64,000 bases of DNA from JBGQOG01 sp052113705 (GCF_052113705.1 NZ_JBGQOG010000004.1:124001-188000); one strand, 5' to 3'; counted from the stretch's first letter, positions 46,327 to 56,086 are shown. The notes: generated from the letters alone by a model not told the origin. Numbers and translations are program-made.

Positions 46327-47211
46327 TTACTTACCGATTGCGGCCATCACGGCCTCGCCCAGACCCGCCGGGCTGTCGGCCACGATGATACCGGCCATTT
46401 TCATGGCTTCAATCTTCGATTCCGCGTCGCCCTTGCCACCGGCAACGATGGCGCCGGCATGGCCCATACGGCGGCCTTTCGGCGCGGTACGGCCCGCAAT
46501 GAAGCCTGCGGTCGGTTTCCAGCGGCCTTTTTTCTTTTCATCGGCCAGGAATTGCGCGGCTTCTTCTTCGGCCGAGCCACCGATTTCACCGATCATGATG
46601 ATCGACTGGGTTTCCGGATCGGCCAGGAACATCTCGAGCACGTCGATATGCTCGGTGCCCTTGATCGGGTCGCCGCCGATGCCCACGGCCGAGGATTGGC
46701 CAAGGCCCAGATCCGAGGTCTGTTTCACGGCTTCATAGGTCAGCGTGCCCGAACGCGAGACAACGCCCACGCTGCCACGCTGGTGGATGTGGCCCGGCAT
46801 GATGCCGATCTTGCAGGCGCCCGGGGTGATAACGCCGGGGCAGTTCGGCCCGATCAGGCGCGACTTCGAGCCCTCAAGCGCGCGCTTCACCTTCATCATG
46901 TCCAGAACCGGGATGCCTTCGGTGATGCAGACGATCAGTTCGATCTCGGCGTCGATGGCTTCCAGGATACTGTCGGCCGCGAACGGCGGCGGCACGTAGA
47001 TCACGGAGGCATTGGCTTCGGTGACATGCTTGGCCTCATGGACCGAGTTGAACACCGGCAGGTTCAGGTGCATCGAGCCACCTTTACCCGGGGTGACGCC
47101 GCCGACCATTTTGGTGCCGTAAGCAATGGCCTGTTCCGAGTGGAACGTGCCCTGGCTGCCAGTGAAACCCTGGCAGATGACGCGGGTGTTTTCGTTGACG
47201 AGGACCGCCAT
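46327..47211 (-). CDS. sucD: Succinyl-CoA synthetase, alpha subunit
   Basis: Makes succinate and ATP or GTP from succinyl-CoA with SucC. The 294-residue protein has the CoA-binding fold (VICQGFTGSQGTFHSEQAI), the second fold with GIGGDPIKGTEHIDVLEMF, and the active-site histidine in MGHAGAIVAGGKG that is phosphorylated during catalysis. It is separated from sucC by a gene for a secreted protein, which is unusual because sucC and sucD are normally adjacent and coupled. sucA follows downstream. Confidence 0.97.
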   Translation of the reverse strand: MAVLVNENTRVICQGFTGSQGTFHSEQAIAYGTKMVGGVTPGKGGSMHLNLPVFNSVHEAKHVTEANASVIYVPPPFAADSILEAIDAEIELIVCITEGIPVLDMMKVKRALEGSKSRLIGPNCPGVITPGACKIGIMPGHIHQRGSVGVVSRSGTLTYEAVKQTSDLGLGQSSAVGIGGDPIKGTEHIDVLEMFLADPETQSIIMIGEIGGSAEEEAAQFLADEKKKGRWKPTAGFIAGRTAPKGRRMGHAGAIVAGGKGDAESKIEAMKMAGIIVADSPAGLGEAVMAAIGK

Positions 47212-47242
47212 GTGGCTCTCTCCTAACTGTTCGTGGTCTCGC

Positions 47243-47785
47243 TCAGGAGCCGGAGACCGTATGATCTATGGTGACGGAAAAGGCACCTACTGGCCCCTTT
47301 TCAGAAGTAAAGTGAATTGCCTCGAGGCGTAGCTTGCGCCCCTTCGACGTGAACGTCGCCTCTTTGCCGGCGATGGGACGGGGCGGACCGTCATCCCATT
47401 TCGCAGGTCCGCTTGCTGTCGGCTTTTTGCCTTGGCCTGCCGTTGCGCTCAGCCAGGAGAAAAACTTTTCGACATCAGCAGCGCTCAGGTCTTTCGAAGC
47501 GACGTAGCATTTGAAACTGCCAGAGCTCCGGTCTCCAGAGATGGTGTACTTTGGGGTACCAGCCAGCCCTTTCGAAAGTCCTTTGCGGTCATAGCTGAGG
47601 AAGACATCCCCGGCAAAACTGACAGCCACTGCGCCTGCTCTCCACCCGCCTTCATTTCCCAGCGAAAGGGCCGCTTGCGAAAGGCAAGCATCTGCGAAAA
47701 TTTTCGCGGCCCGATCAGCGAGGTCCTGTGCATGTGCGGCACCTGCCGCCAACACAAGACAAAGAGCGAGTGAGAGCGCTTTCAC
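47243..47785 (-). CDS. Secreted protein of unknown function between sucC and sucD
   Basis: A 180-residue protein from a GTG only 3 bases after the sucC stop, with AAGGGG in front. It has a clear signal peptide (MKALSLALCLVLAAGAAHA, cleaved before QDLADRA). The mature part has two cysteines (in DACLSQAAL and FKCYVASKDL) that could form a disulphide in the periplasm. No family is recognised. Its base composition is visibly less GC-rich than sucC and sucD, so it may be an insertion into the operon. It would be cotranscribed with the TCA genes. Confidence 0.75.
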   Translation of the reverse strand: MKALSLALCLVLAAGAAHAQDLADRAAKIFADACLSQAALSLGNEGGWRAGAVAVSFAGDVFLSYDRKGLSKGLAGTPKYTISGDRSSGSFKCYVASKDLSAADVEKFFSWLSATAGQGKKPTASGPAKWDDGPPRPIAGKEATFTSKGRKLRLEAIHFTSEKGPVGAFSVTIDHTVSGS

Positions 47786-47788
47786 CCC

Positions 47789-48982
<1,194 letters not shown>

Positions 48983-49085
48983 GGCAGTGTCCCATGCTGG
49001 TGCGATTTGCAGGGTTCATTGGCACGTTTGCGGGGCGAGGCAAAACCAAAAATGGGTGAGTGGGCGGTTTCCGGCCGGAAAAGCG

Positions 49086-49126
49086 AAATTTGTGATCACA
49101 GGCCAGAAAACTGTGATCACAAATTT
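49086..49126. promoter_or_regulatory. Twin TGTGATCACA palindromes upstream of sucC, candidate operator
   Basis: AAATTTGTGATCACAG (49086-49101) and its exact reverse complement (49111-49126) with a 9-base spacer. Each arm contains the self-complementary TGTGATCACA; the two centres are 21 bp apart, two helical turns. The same pair with the same spacing lies before sdhC. It sits between sucC and a divergent glycosyltransferase gene and could affect both. Confidence 0.75.
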
Positions 49127-49234
49127 CCAAAGGGTTAACGCGCCCCGATTGCCCGCCGATTGCCGCAGGATCACGGCGGGGGCTGGCATTGCGATTCAGA
49201 ATCGCGTTTTGTACCGCAAGGGCAAGGAGCGACG

Positions 49235-50299
49235 ATGGCGGACGAAGTAAAATTGGCGCGTTGGGGCGTCGTGGCGACGATGGATGAGCCGGCGGTATTG
49301 ATCGCGGCCTGGGCCGCGCATCACCTCTCCATCGGCGCGGAGGAGGTGCATATCTGCCTTGATCGCCCCAACCCCGAGGCCGAGGCATTGCTGGCCGGGA
49401 TGCCGGGATGCCATCTGCACGCGGATGGCGAAGATGGCTGGGCGGGCGCCTGGAAGCGCAAGCGCCCGATCCGGCATCAGGCCCGTCAGAAGTACAATGC
49501 CAGTCGGATTCTGGCCGAAACCGGGCTCGACTGGATCGTGCATTGCGATGCGGATGAATACATTCACCCCCTGCGCTCCTTCGGGCGCGAGTTGGGGATG
49601 GTGCCCGAAGCCAAGGCCTGGCTGAAGCTGGAGGTGGGCGAGCGGGTCTATCTCGATCCCGCGCCGGGGCCGGATATTTTCAGCGGCATCTTCCGGCTGA
49701 AATGGCAGGATTTCGACGAAGACGGCGCCGAGGTCTATGGCGAAGAGCGCGCCTATCTGAGCAAGGGCCTCGTTGGCCATGCGGCGGGCAAGCCGGTGGT
49801 GCGCTCGGGGCATGGCTATGCGATCGGCGTGCATTTCGCGCTGCGCGATTATCAGGCGACCAAGCTCGATCTGCCCTACCGATCGAGTTACAACGCCATG
49901 CTGCTGCATTTCGACGGGCTGACGCCGCTGCATTACATGCTGAAAATGCTGCGGCGGGCGACCACCGTGGTGACGGGCGAGAAAATCCCCTATGTCGGCG
50001 CGCGGCTGGCGCAGTTTCAGACCATGGCCGACAAGGCAGGTGATGCCGAAGCGATGCGGGACTTTTGGTGGGCCTGTCAGGGGCTGCGGCCGGACCAGGT
50101 GGCGGGCCTCGATGAGCGGCATCTCCTGGAACGGGTTGAGCATGGGATTGCCGCCACCACCCGCGCGCGCTTTGGCGACCGGGTTGACCTTTCGCCCGCG
50201 GCCTTTGACCGGCAGCTGATCGCGCATGAAGCCGCGCTGATTGAAAAGGCGCGGGAGCAGCTGGGGTTCGACATCACCCCCTTCGCGGCGCATGTCTGA
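49235..50299 (+). CDS. Glycosyltransferase family 2-like protein
   Basis: A 354-residue cytoplasmic protein of the glycosyltransferase-2-like group common in Rhodobacteraceae. The N terminus (RWGVVATMDEPAVLIAAWAA) resembles the nucleotide-sugar-binding fold, and DWIVHCDADEYIHPL supplies a DxD-type metal motif. The donor and acceptor are unknown. The ATG at 49235 follows AAGGAGCGAC. Its stop overlaps the start of the GNAT gene by 8 bases (ATGTCTGA). It is divergent from sucC across the twin-palindrome operator. Confidence 0.82.
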   Translation: MADEVKLARWGVVATMDEPAVLIAAWAAHHLSIGAEEVHICLDRPNPEAEALLAGMPGCHLHADGEDGWAGAWKRKRPIRHQARQKYNASRILAETGLDWIVHCDADEYIHPLRSFGRELGMVPEAKAWLKLEVGERVYLDPAPGPDIFSGIFRLKWQDFDEDGAEVYGEERAYLSKGLVGHAAGKPVVRSGHGYAIGVHFALRDYQATKLDLPYRSSYNAMLLHFDGLTPLHYMLKMLRRATTVVTGEKIPYVGARLAQFQTMADKAGDAEAMRDFWWACQGLRPDQVAGLDERHLLERVEHGIAATTRARFGDRVDLSPAAFDRQLIAHEAALIEKAREQLGFDITPFAAHV

Positions 50300-50789
50300 G
50301 CCGATACCCGAGCCTCTGTCTGCGCCGGTTTTGCGGCGGGCCGTTGCGGCGGATGCCGATGGGTTGGCGCAGGTGATGTTTCGCGCCATTCATGCGGCGC
50401 CAAGCCCGTATACCAAGGCCGAACGCGCGGCCTGGTTGCCGCAGCCACATGCCGGACCCGACTGGGCGGCGCGGCTGGCCGCGCAAACCGTGGTTGTGGC
50501 CCAAGGGAGGGCGGGGATCCTTGGTTTCCTCAGCCTCGACACCGAAGGCTATGTCGACCTGGCCTTCATCCTGCCGGAGGCGCGGGGCAGTGGCCTCTTT
50601 CGCGCGCTTCACAGCCAGATTGAGGCCGAGGCGTGGGCAGCGGGGCTGCCGCGGCTCTATACCCATGCCAGTCTGATGGCGGAACCGGCCTTTCGCGCCT
50701 GTGGCTACCGGCTGCTTGAGCGGGAGGGCGTGGCGCGGGGGGATCAGGTTTTGCGGCGCGCGTTGATGGAAAAACCGCTGGCGGGTTGA
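50292..50789 (+). CDS. GNAT-family N-acetyltransferase
   Basis: A 165-residue acetyltransferase of the GNAT fold. LRRAVAADADGLAQVMFRAI is the first strand-helix. The acetyl-CoA motif appears as VDLAFILPEARGSGLFRALH, and the C-terminal LYTHASLMAEPAFRACGYRL is typical of small-molecule or peptide acetylating members. The substrate is unknown. It overlaps the glycosyltransferase gene by 8 bases and so is cotranslated with it. It converges on mdh, with the mdh terminator in between. Confidence 0.88.
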   Translation: MSEPIPEPLSAPVLRRAVAADADGLAQVMFRAIHAAPSPYTKAERAAWLPQPHAGPDWAARLAAQTVVVAQGRAGILGFLSLDTEGYVDLAFILPEARGSGLFRALHSQIEAEAWAAGLPRLYTHASLMAEPAFRACGYRLLEREGVARGDQVLRRALMEKPLAG

Positions 50790-50866
50790 GTGCGGACCCC
50801 AAACTTTGGCCGCCACCGTCGCCGCGAGACCCTCGCCCTGAACATTCGCCCCTAACCGGCTCCATG

Positions 50867-50889
50867 AAAAAGGGCGCCCGAAGGCGCCC
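50867..50889 (-). terminator. Intrinsic terminator of mdh
   Basis: On the minus strand: GGGCGCC, loop TTCG, GGCGCCC, then TTTTT. A UUCG tetraloop hairpin with a full T-run, 24 bases after the mdh stop. Confidence 0.88.
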
Positions 50890-50912
50890 CGTTCCGAAGT
50901 CTATGCCCGATC

Positions 50913-51875
50913 TCAGGCGAGGGTCGGGTCGATGCCTTTGCAGGCGGCCACAAGGCCCTTCACCGCGTCGACCGATTTGTCGAACATGGCTTGCTCGTCT
51001 TTGTTCAGCTTGATGTCGACGACTTTCTCGACGCCATTGGCGCCGATGATCGTCGGCACGCCGACATACATGCCGTCGAGGCCGAAGGCGCCTTTGACAT
51101 AGGCCGCGCAGGGCAGCAGGCGCTTTTGGTCTTTCAGATAGGCTTCCGCCATCTCGATGGCCGAGGTCGCCGGGGCGTAGAAGGCCGAACCGGTTTTCAG
51201 CAGGCCAACGATCTCGGCGCCGCCATCACGGGTGCGCTGCACGATTGCGTCGAGTTTTTCCTGGCTGGTCCAGCCCATCGAAACCAGATCCGGCAGCGGG
51301 ATGCCGCCAACGGTCGAATAGCGGATCAGCGGCACCATGGTGTCGCCGTGGCCGCCGAGCACAAAGCCGGTCACGTCGCGCATCGAGACATTGAACTCGA
51401 CCGAGAGGAAGTGACGGAAACGTGCCGAGTCGAGCACGCCGGCCATGCCGACGACTTTCTCATGCGGCAGGCCCGAGAATTCGCGCAGCGCCCAGACCAT
51501 CGCATCAAGCGGGTTGGTGATGCAGATCACGAAAGCGTTCGGGGCGTGGGCTTTGAGGCCTTCGCCAACCGCTTTCATGACTTTGAGGTTGATGCCCAGA
51601 AGGTCATCACGGCTCATGCCCGGCTTGCGCGGGACGCCGGCGGTCACGATGCAGACATCAGCGCCTGCGATATCGGCGTAGTCGTTGGTGCCTTTGAAGC
51701 TGCCGTCGAAACCCTCGGAAGGGCCGGATTCGGCGATGTCGAGGGCCTTGCCCTGCGGCGTGCCTTCCGAAATGTCGAACAGGACAACGTCCCCGAGTTC
51801 CTTGATCGCGGCGAGATGAGCGAGCGTGCCGCCGATCTGCCCCGCGCCGATAAGCGCGATCTTGGGTCTGGCCAT
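50913..51875 (-). CDS. mdh: Malate dehydrogenase (NAD-dependent)
   Basis: Oxidises malate to oxaloacetate with NAD in the TCA cycle. The 320-residue protein is of the lactate-dehydrogenase-like MDH class: NAD fold IALIGAGQIGGTLAHLAA, substrate arginines in AGVPRKPGMSRDDLL, ITNPLDAMVW, and the catalytic His in VLGGHGDTMVPL. It is expressed alone, with its own terminator, upstream of and parallel to the sucCDAB genes and divergent from a TauE-type gene. The twin palindrome found before sucC and sdhC is not seen before mdh. Confidence 0.97.
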   Translation of the reverse strand: MARPKIALIGAGQIGGTLAHLAAIKELGDVVLFDISEGTPQGKALDIAESGPSEGFDGSFKGTNDYADIAGADVCIVTAGVPRKPGMSRDDLLGINLKVMKAVGEGLKAHAPNAFVICITNPLDAMVWALREFSGLPHEKVVGMAGVLDSARFRHFLSVEFNVSMRDVTGFVLGGHGDTMVPLIRYSTVGGIPLPDLVSMGWTSQEKLDAIVQRTRDGGAEIVGLLKTGSAFYAPATSAIEMAEAYLKDQKRLLPCAAYVKGAFGLDGMYVGVPTIIGANGVEKVVDIKLNKDEQAMFDKSVDAVKGLVAACKGIDPTLA

Positions 51876-52046
51876 GAAAACCTCCGGTCAGGTTGTTTGC
51901 GTAGATTACTGACGGGGGCGATGGGTAAGCCGATTGGGCGCGCGACGCAAGTGCGCTGCGATGCGGCACGGATTGACCGACCCTTTGTTTGCGCTAAACA
52001 AGGCCCGTAGCCGCATTTTACGGCGATGCGGCGGGGGAGTTTTTTG

Positions 52047-52787
52047 ATGGATCTGACGCTTTGGGGATGGGCTGCGGCGCTTTTGGCGGCGGTTTTGGTG
52101 GGCATGTCCAAGGGCGGATTGCCGGTGGTGGGCATGCTCTCGGTGCCGATTCTGGCGCTGGTGATGTCGCCGGTGCAGGCGGCGGGGCTGTTGCTGCCGG
52201 TCTATGTGGTCTCGGATATGTTCGGGCTATATGCCTATCGCAAAGCGTTTGACGCACGGATCCTGAAGATCCTCGTGCTGCCCTCGGCGCTGGGTGTGAC
52301 AGTGGGCTGGGCGACCGCCAGTCTGGTGCCGGAAAAGCTGGTGGGCGGGCTGGTCGGGGCGATCGGGGTGGCTTTCGCGCTGAACGCCCTGCTGCGGCGT
52401 CCGGTCGAGGGGCCGCCGGTGAAACCAAAGCTGCTGCCGGGGATTTTCTGGGGCACGATCAGCGGCTTCACCAGCTTTGTCAGCCATTCCGGCGCGCCGC
52501 CCTATCAGGTCTATGTGCTGCCGCTGCGGCTGGAAAAGGCAGTGTTCGCTGGCACCAGTACCATCCTTTTCGCCTGGATCAATGCGATCAAGCTGATCCC
52601 CTATTATGCATTGGGTCAGCTGACGCTGGACAGCGTCGAGGTCGCGGCGGCGCTGATGTTGCCCGCGGCGGCGGCGGTGTTTCTGGGCGTCTGGCTGACC
52701 AAAGTGCTGCCCACCAAATTGTTCTTCAAGCTGGTGCTTTGGGCATTGCTCGCGGTGTCGCTGCGGCTGCTTTGGGAAGCCTTCTGA
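52047..52787 (+). CDS. TauE/SafE-family permease (sulfite exporter-like)
   Basis: A 246-residue integral membrane protein with about eight helices in two repeats, typical of TauE/SafE proteins (DLTLWGWAAALLAAVLVGMS, KGGLPVVGMLSVPILALVM, and the second repeat GTISGFTSFVSHSGAPPYQVY). Family members export sulfite or sulfoacetate or move other organic anions; the substrate cannot be read from the sequence. The ATG at 52047 has GGGGGAG in front. It converges on a small secreted protein gene. Confidence 0.9.
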   Translation: MDLTLWGWAAALLAAVLVGMSKGGLPVVGMLSVPILALVMSPVQAAGLLLPVYVVSDMFGLYAYRKAFDARILKILVLPSALGVTVGWATASLVPEKLVGGLVGAIGVAFALNALLRRPVEGPPVKPKLLPGIFWGTISGFTSFVSHSGAPPYQVYVLPLRLEKAVFAGTSTILFAWINAIKLIPYYALGQLTLDSVEVAAALMLPAAAAVFLGVWLTKVLPTKLFFKLVLWALLAVSLRLLWEAF

Positions 52788-52804
52788 GGCGCCGCAACCC
52801 GCGC

Positions 52805-53125
52805 TCAGGTGCCCTTGCCGCTGGTGGGCAGCGCCTCGGCCAGCGCTTCAAAGCTTTGGCCCGAGGCGAGCATGCAGGTCTGGCCGGAGGCCATGGTGAC
52901 GGTGATCGTCCAGCTGCCGGTGGCCTCGGAGGCAAAGACCTCCATCACCGAATTGTTGTTGGCAATGCCCAGCCCCCGGCGCGTTTCGCCGTATTTCGAC
53001 GCCAGTTGCGTGACGATGGCGCTGTGCGCGCCGCAGGCGGTGGGGGTGGATTGCGCCGAAGCATGTTGCGTGGCCAGGATGAGGGCTGCAAATCCAAGCG
53101 ACAAGGCAAAGAGTTTCTGACTCAT
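52805..53125 (-). CDS. Small secreted protein, unknown function
   Basis: A 106-residue protein with a signal peptide (MSQKLFALSLGFAALILATQ, cleaved after HASA). The mature part has two Cys (PTACGAH and GQTCMLA), probably a disulphide, and reads LASKYGETRRGLGIANNNSV, then WTITVTMASGQTCML, a pattern seen in uncharacterised periplasmic proteins of Rhodobacteraceae. The ATG at 53125 is preceded by GAAGGTG. It stands alone, convergent with the permease gene and divergent from mcl2. Confidence 0.78.
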   Translation of the reverse strand: MSQKLFALSLGFAALILATQHASAQSTPTACGAHSAIVTQLASKYGETRRGLGIANNNSVMEVFASEATGSWTITVTMASGQTCMLASGQSFEALAEALPTSGKGT

Positions 53126-53414
53126 GGGGGCACCTTCAGGTTTTACCTGTTCTGGGTTGGGGGAGGAACGGCCTGTCCGACACCCTCTTGCCCCGGCTTG
53201 ACCCTGCGGAGCCCTGTTCTGGTGCGGTAGGTTCAGGCTGCGCCGGATCCGCAAAAATAAGGTTAACGCGTCGTGCAACGGGTGATTTTCGTCCGGGCCT
53301 GTGCAGATCTGCCACATATCCCGGCCGAAAATTTCCGCAGTGCGGCAATACTGAGCTTGATGAAAATGCCAAAATAAGTCTTTCTTGCGAAATATTGTTG
53401 CGAGGAGAGAATCG

Positions 53415-54287
53415 ATGTCTGCCGAGACCCGCCCCTATCGTTCGGTGCTCTATATCCCCGGCTCGAAAGAGCGCGCGCTGGAGAAAGCGCAATCACTTCC
53501 GGCAGATGCGATCATTTTTGACCTCGAAGATGCGGTGGCCATCGAGGAAAAACCCGCCGCCCGGGCCTTGCTCGCGCAGACCCTGACGCAAGCGGACTAT
53601 GGCGCGCGGGCGCGGATCGTGCGGATCAACGGGCTGGATAGTGCTTGGGGGCGGGATGATCTTGCTGCCTTTGCACAGGCGATTGCTGCGGGTGCCAAGG
53701 TGGATGCGATTCTGATTCCCAAAGTCTCTTCGCCCGCTGATCTGGATGCGGTGGCGGCGCTGATCCCAGATGTGCCACTCTGGGCGATGATGGAAACCGC
53801 GCTGGGGATGCTGAACGCCGCCGCGATCGCCGCACATCCGCGGCTGCAGGGCATGGTGATGGGCACCAATGATCTGGCGAAAGAACTGGGCAGCCGTTTC
53901 CGCCCCGACCGTCTGCCGATGCAGGCGGGGCTGGGGCTGTGTCTTCTGGCCGCACGGGCGCATGGGCTGATCATCGTCGATGGCGTCTATAATGCCTTCA
54001 GGGATGAGGCCGGGCTCTTGGCCGAATGCGAACAGGGCCGTGATCTGGGCTTTGACGGCAAAACCCTGATCCATCCGGCGCAGCTTGAGATTGCCAATGC
54101 CGCCTTCGCCCCCTCGGAGGCCGAGATTGATCTGGCCCGCCGCCAGATCGAGGCCTTTGATGCCGCGATGGCCGCCGGGCAGGGGGTGGCGGTTGTGGAT
54201 GGCAAGATCGTGGAAAATCTGCATATCGTGACCGCGCGGCAAACCCTTGCAAAAGCAGAGGCGGTGGCCGCGATGCAAGCTAGCTGA
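53415..54287 (+). CDS. mcl2: (3S)-Malyl-CoA thioesterase (CitE-like, Mcl2)
   Basis: A CitE-fold enzyme of 290 residues. It has the N-terminal YRSVLYIPGSKERALEKAQS, metal-binding FDLEDAV, RINGLDS, LIPKVSS, the METALGMLNA glutamate and the DGVYNAF and GFDGKTLIHPAQ motifs. In Rhodobacter sphaeroides Mcl2 hydrolyses malyl-CoA to malate in the ethylmalonyl-CoA pathway. The short form and the neighbouring mch gene support Mcl2 rather than the longer malyl-CoA lyase Mcl1. The ATG at 53415 follows GAGGAGAG. Two TTGCGA repeats lie just upstream. NnrU, DUF1737 and mch genes follow closely as an operon. Confidence 0.85.
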   Translation: MSAETRPYRSVLYIPGSKERALEKAQSLPADAIIFDLEDAVAIEEKPAARALLAQTLTQADYGARARIVRINGLDSAWGRDDLAAFAQAIAAGAKVDAILIPKVSSPADLDAVAALIPDVPLWAMMETALGMLNAAAIAAHPRLQGMVMGTNDLAKELGSRFRPDRLPMQAGLGLCLLAARAHGLIIVDGVYNAFRDEAGLLAECEQGRDLGFDGKTLIHPAQLEIANAAFAPSEAEIDLARRQIEAFDAAMAAGQGVAVVDGKIVENLHIVTARQTLAKAEAVAAMQAS

Positions 54288-54297
54288 GAGGCACGCC

Positions 54298-54855
54298 ATG
54301 ACCTTGTTACTTCTGGGGCTCTTGCTCTGGATCCTCGCGCATTTTTTCAAACGCCTGAATCCTTCCGCCCGCAAATCGATGGGCCAGCAGGGCCGGGCAT
54401 TGGTCGCCGGGATGATCGCCGTTGGCGTCATCCTGATGATCATCGGCTATCGCAGCGCCGATTTCGTCTCGGTCTATGTGCCGCTGCCGGGGATGGGCCA
54501 TCTGAACAACACACTGATGCTGATCTCGATCTATCTGTTCAGCGTCGGCGGCACCAAGGGGCTGCTCTATACCCGCCTGCGGCACCCGATGCTCTTGGGG
54601 ATGATCCTCTGGGCGGTGGCGCATTTGCTGGTGAATGGCGATCTGGCCTCGCTGGTGCTCTTTGGCGGCCTGGGCCTCTGGGCCGTTGCGCAAATGCTGC
54701 TGATCAACCGCGCGGGCCCGTGGAAACGCCCGGTGGGCGGCCGCGGGATCAAGGGCGACGCGATGAGCCTTGCGGGCACGCTGATCCTGTTTGGTCTGAT
54801 CGCCGCTGTGCACATCTGGCTGGGACACAATCCGTTTCTGGGGACCTATCCATGA
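54298..54855 (+). CDS. NnrU-like membrane protein
   Basis: A 185-residue membrane protein with about five helices of the NnrU family. Landmarks are LGLLLWILAHFFKRLNPSAR, the segment LYTRLRHPMLLGMILWAVAH, which carries conserved His residues, and AVHIWLGHNPFLG. NnrU proteins were first linked to nitrite/nitric oxide reduction and are distantly related to NnrS and isoprenylcysteine methyltransferase-like folds; the actual role is unclear. It starts 10 bases after mcl2, and its stop overlaps the DUF1737 start (ATGA). Confidence 0.85.
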   Translation: MTLLLLGLLLWILAHFFKRLNPSARKSMGQQGRALVAGMIAVGVILMIIGYRSADFVSVYVPLPGMGHLNNTLMLISIYLFSVGGTKGLLYTRLRHPMLLGMILWAVAHLLVNGDLASLVLFGGLGLWAVAQMLLINRAGPWKRPVGGRGIKGDAMSLAGTLILFGLIAAVHIWLGHNPFLGTYP

Positions 54856-55055
54856 AAATCTATCGTTTCCTGACCGAGGATGACACCTCGGCCTTTTGCC
54901 ACAAGGTCTCGCTGGCTTTGTCCAAGGGCTGGGTGCTGTCGGGCGATCCGACCTATGCCTTTGATGCGGCGCGCGGCGTCATGCGCTGTGGTCAGGCGGT
55001 GACCAAGGAGATCACCGAGCATTACCACCCCGACATGAAGCTGGGAGAGCAGTGA
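54852..55055 (+). CDS. DUF1737 domain small protein
   Basis: A 67-residue soluble protein matching the DUF1737 pattern: MKIYRFLTEDDTSAFCHKVS, ALSKGWVLSGDPTYAFD, then a short tail with MRCGQAVTKEI. The function is unknown; members are often fused to or found beside metabolic enzymes. It overlaps the NnrU gene by 4 bases and the mch start by 1 base (TGATG), so the three are translationally coupled, suggesting a conserved accessory role in this operon. Confidence 0.85.
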   Translation: MKIYRFLTEDDTSAFCHKVSLALSKGWVLSGDPTYAFDAARGVMRCGQAVTKEITEHYHPDMKLGEQ

Positions 55056-56086
55056 TGAAAACCAATCCGGGCCGGTTCTTTGAGGAATATCGTCTGGGCG
55101 AGACCATCGTCCATGCGGTGCCGCGCACGGTGTCGGGGGGCGAGCGGGCTTTGTACCACGCGCTCTACCCGGCCCGTGGCGCGCTCTATTCCTCGGATGA
55201 ATTTGCCCGCGATTGTGGTCTGAGTGCGGCCCCGATCGACGATCTGGCCGCCTTTCATCTGGTGTTCGGCAAGACCGTGCCGGACATCAGCCTGAATGCC
55301 GTCGCCAATCTCGGCTATGCCGAAGGGCGCTGGCATCTGCCGGTGTTTGCGGGCGATACATTGCGGGCCGAAAGCACGGTGATCGGGCTGAAGGAAAACT
55401 CCAACGGCAAATCCGGGGTGGTCTATGTCCGCACCCGGGGGCTGAACCAGCGCGGTGAGGTGGTTTTGTCCTATGTCCGCTGGGTGATGGTACGCAAGGG
55501 CGACCTGAATGCGCCCGCCCCCGAACCCGTGGTGCCCGATCTGGTGCAAGTGGTGGCCGCTGCCGATCTGCCGATCCCGGCAGGGCTCGACTTCACCGGG
55601 TATGATTTCACGCTGGCGGGCGAGGCGCACCGCTGGGGCGACTATGCGGTTGGCGAGCAGATCGACCATGTCGACGGCGTCACCATCGAGGAGGCCGAGC
55701 ATATGCTGGCCACCCGGCTCTGGCAAAACACCGCCAAAGTGCATTTCGACGCCACCTTCCGCGAGGATGGGCGGCGGCTGATTTACGGCGGCCATATCAT
55801 CTCGATGGCGCGGGCGCTCTCGTTCAACGGGCTCGCCAATGCGCAGATGATCGTGGCGCTGAACGCGGGCGCCCATGCCAATCCCTGCTTTTCGGGCGAT
55901 ACGGTGAAGGCCTGGTCCGAAGTGCTCGACAAGGCCCCCACCGCCGCCCCCGGTGTCGGCGCGATCCGGTTGCGGACGGTGGCGGTCAAGCAAGGGGCCG
56001 CGCCCTTCGCGCTGAAAGAGGCGGGCGGGAAATATCTGCCCGAAGTGCTCCTTGATCTGGATTACTGGGCCTTGATGCCGCTCTGA
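55055..56086 (+). CDS. mch: Mesaconyl-CoA hydratase (beta-methylmalyl-CoA dehydratase)
   Basis: Enzyme of the ethylmalonyl-CoA pathway that interconverts mesaconyl-CoA and beta-methylmalyl-CoA, upstream of malyl-CoA lyase. The 343-residue protein is a double hot-dog MaoC-like hydratase. The N-terminal domain has FFEEYRLGETIVHAVPRTVS and the C-terminal one HRWGDYAVGEQIDHVDGVTI and GGHIISMARALSFNGLANA. In Rhodobacter the gene likewise sits just upstream of sdh (recalled, not checked). The ATG at 55055 overlaps the DUF1737 stop; the GTG at 55052 is less likely. It completes the mcl2-nnrU-DUF1737-mch operon. Confidence 0.88.
   Translation: MKTNPGRFFEEYRLGETIVHAVPRTVSGGERALYHALYPARGALYSSDEFARDCGLSAAPIDDLAAFHLVFGKTVPDISLNAVANLGYAEGRWHLPVFAGDTLRAESTVIGLKENSNGKSGVVYVRTRGLNQRGEVVLSYVRWVMVRKGDLNAPAPEPVVPDLVQVVAAADLPIPAGLDFTGYDFTLAGEAHRWGDYAVGEQIDHVDGVTIEEAEHMLATRLWQNTAKVHFDATFREDGRRLIYGGHIISMARALSFNGLANAQMIVALNAGAHANPCFSGDTVKAWSEVLDKAPTAAPGVGAIRLRTVAVKQGAAPFALKEAGGKYLPEVLLDLDYWALMPL

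Noticed and set aside
49091..49121. TGTGATCACA sites as CRP/FNR sites
   Set aside because: CRP sites need a 6-base gap between TGTGA and TCACA; here the halves abut, so another regulator family is more likely.
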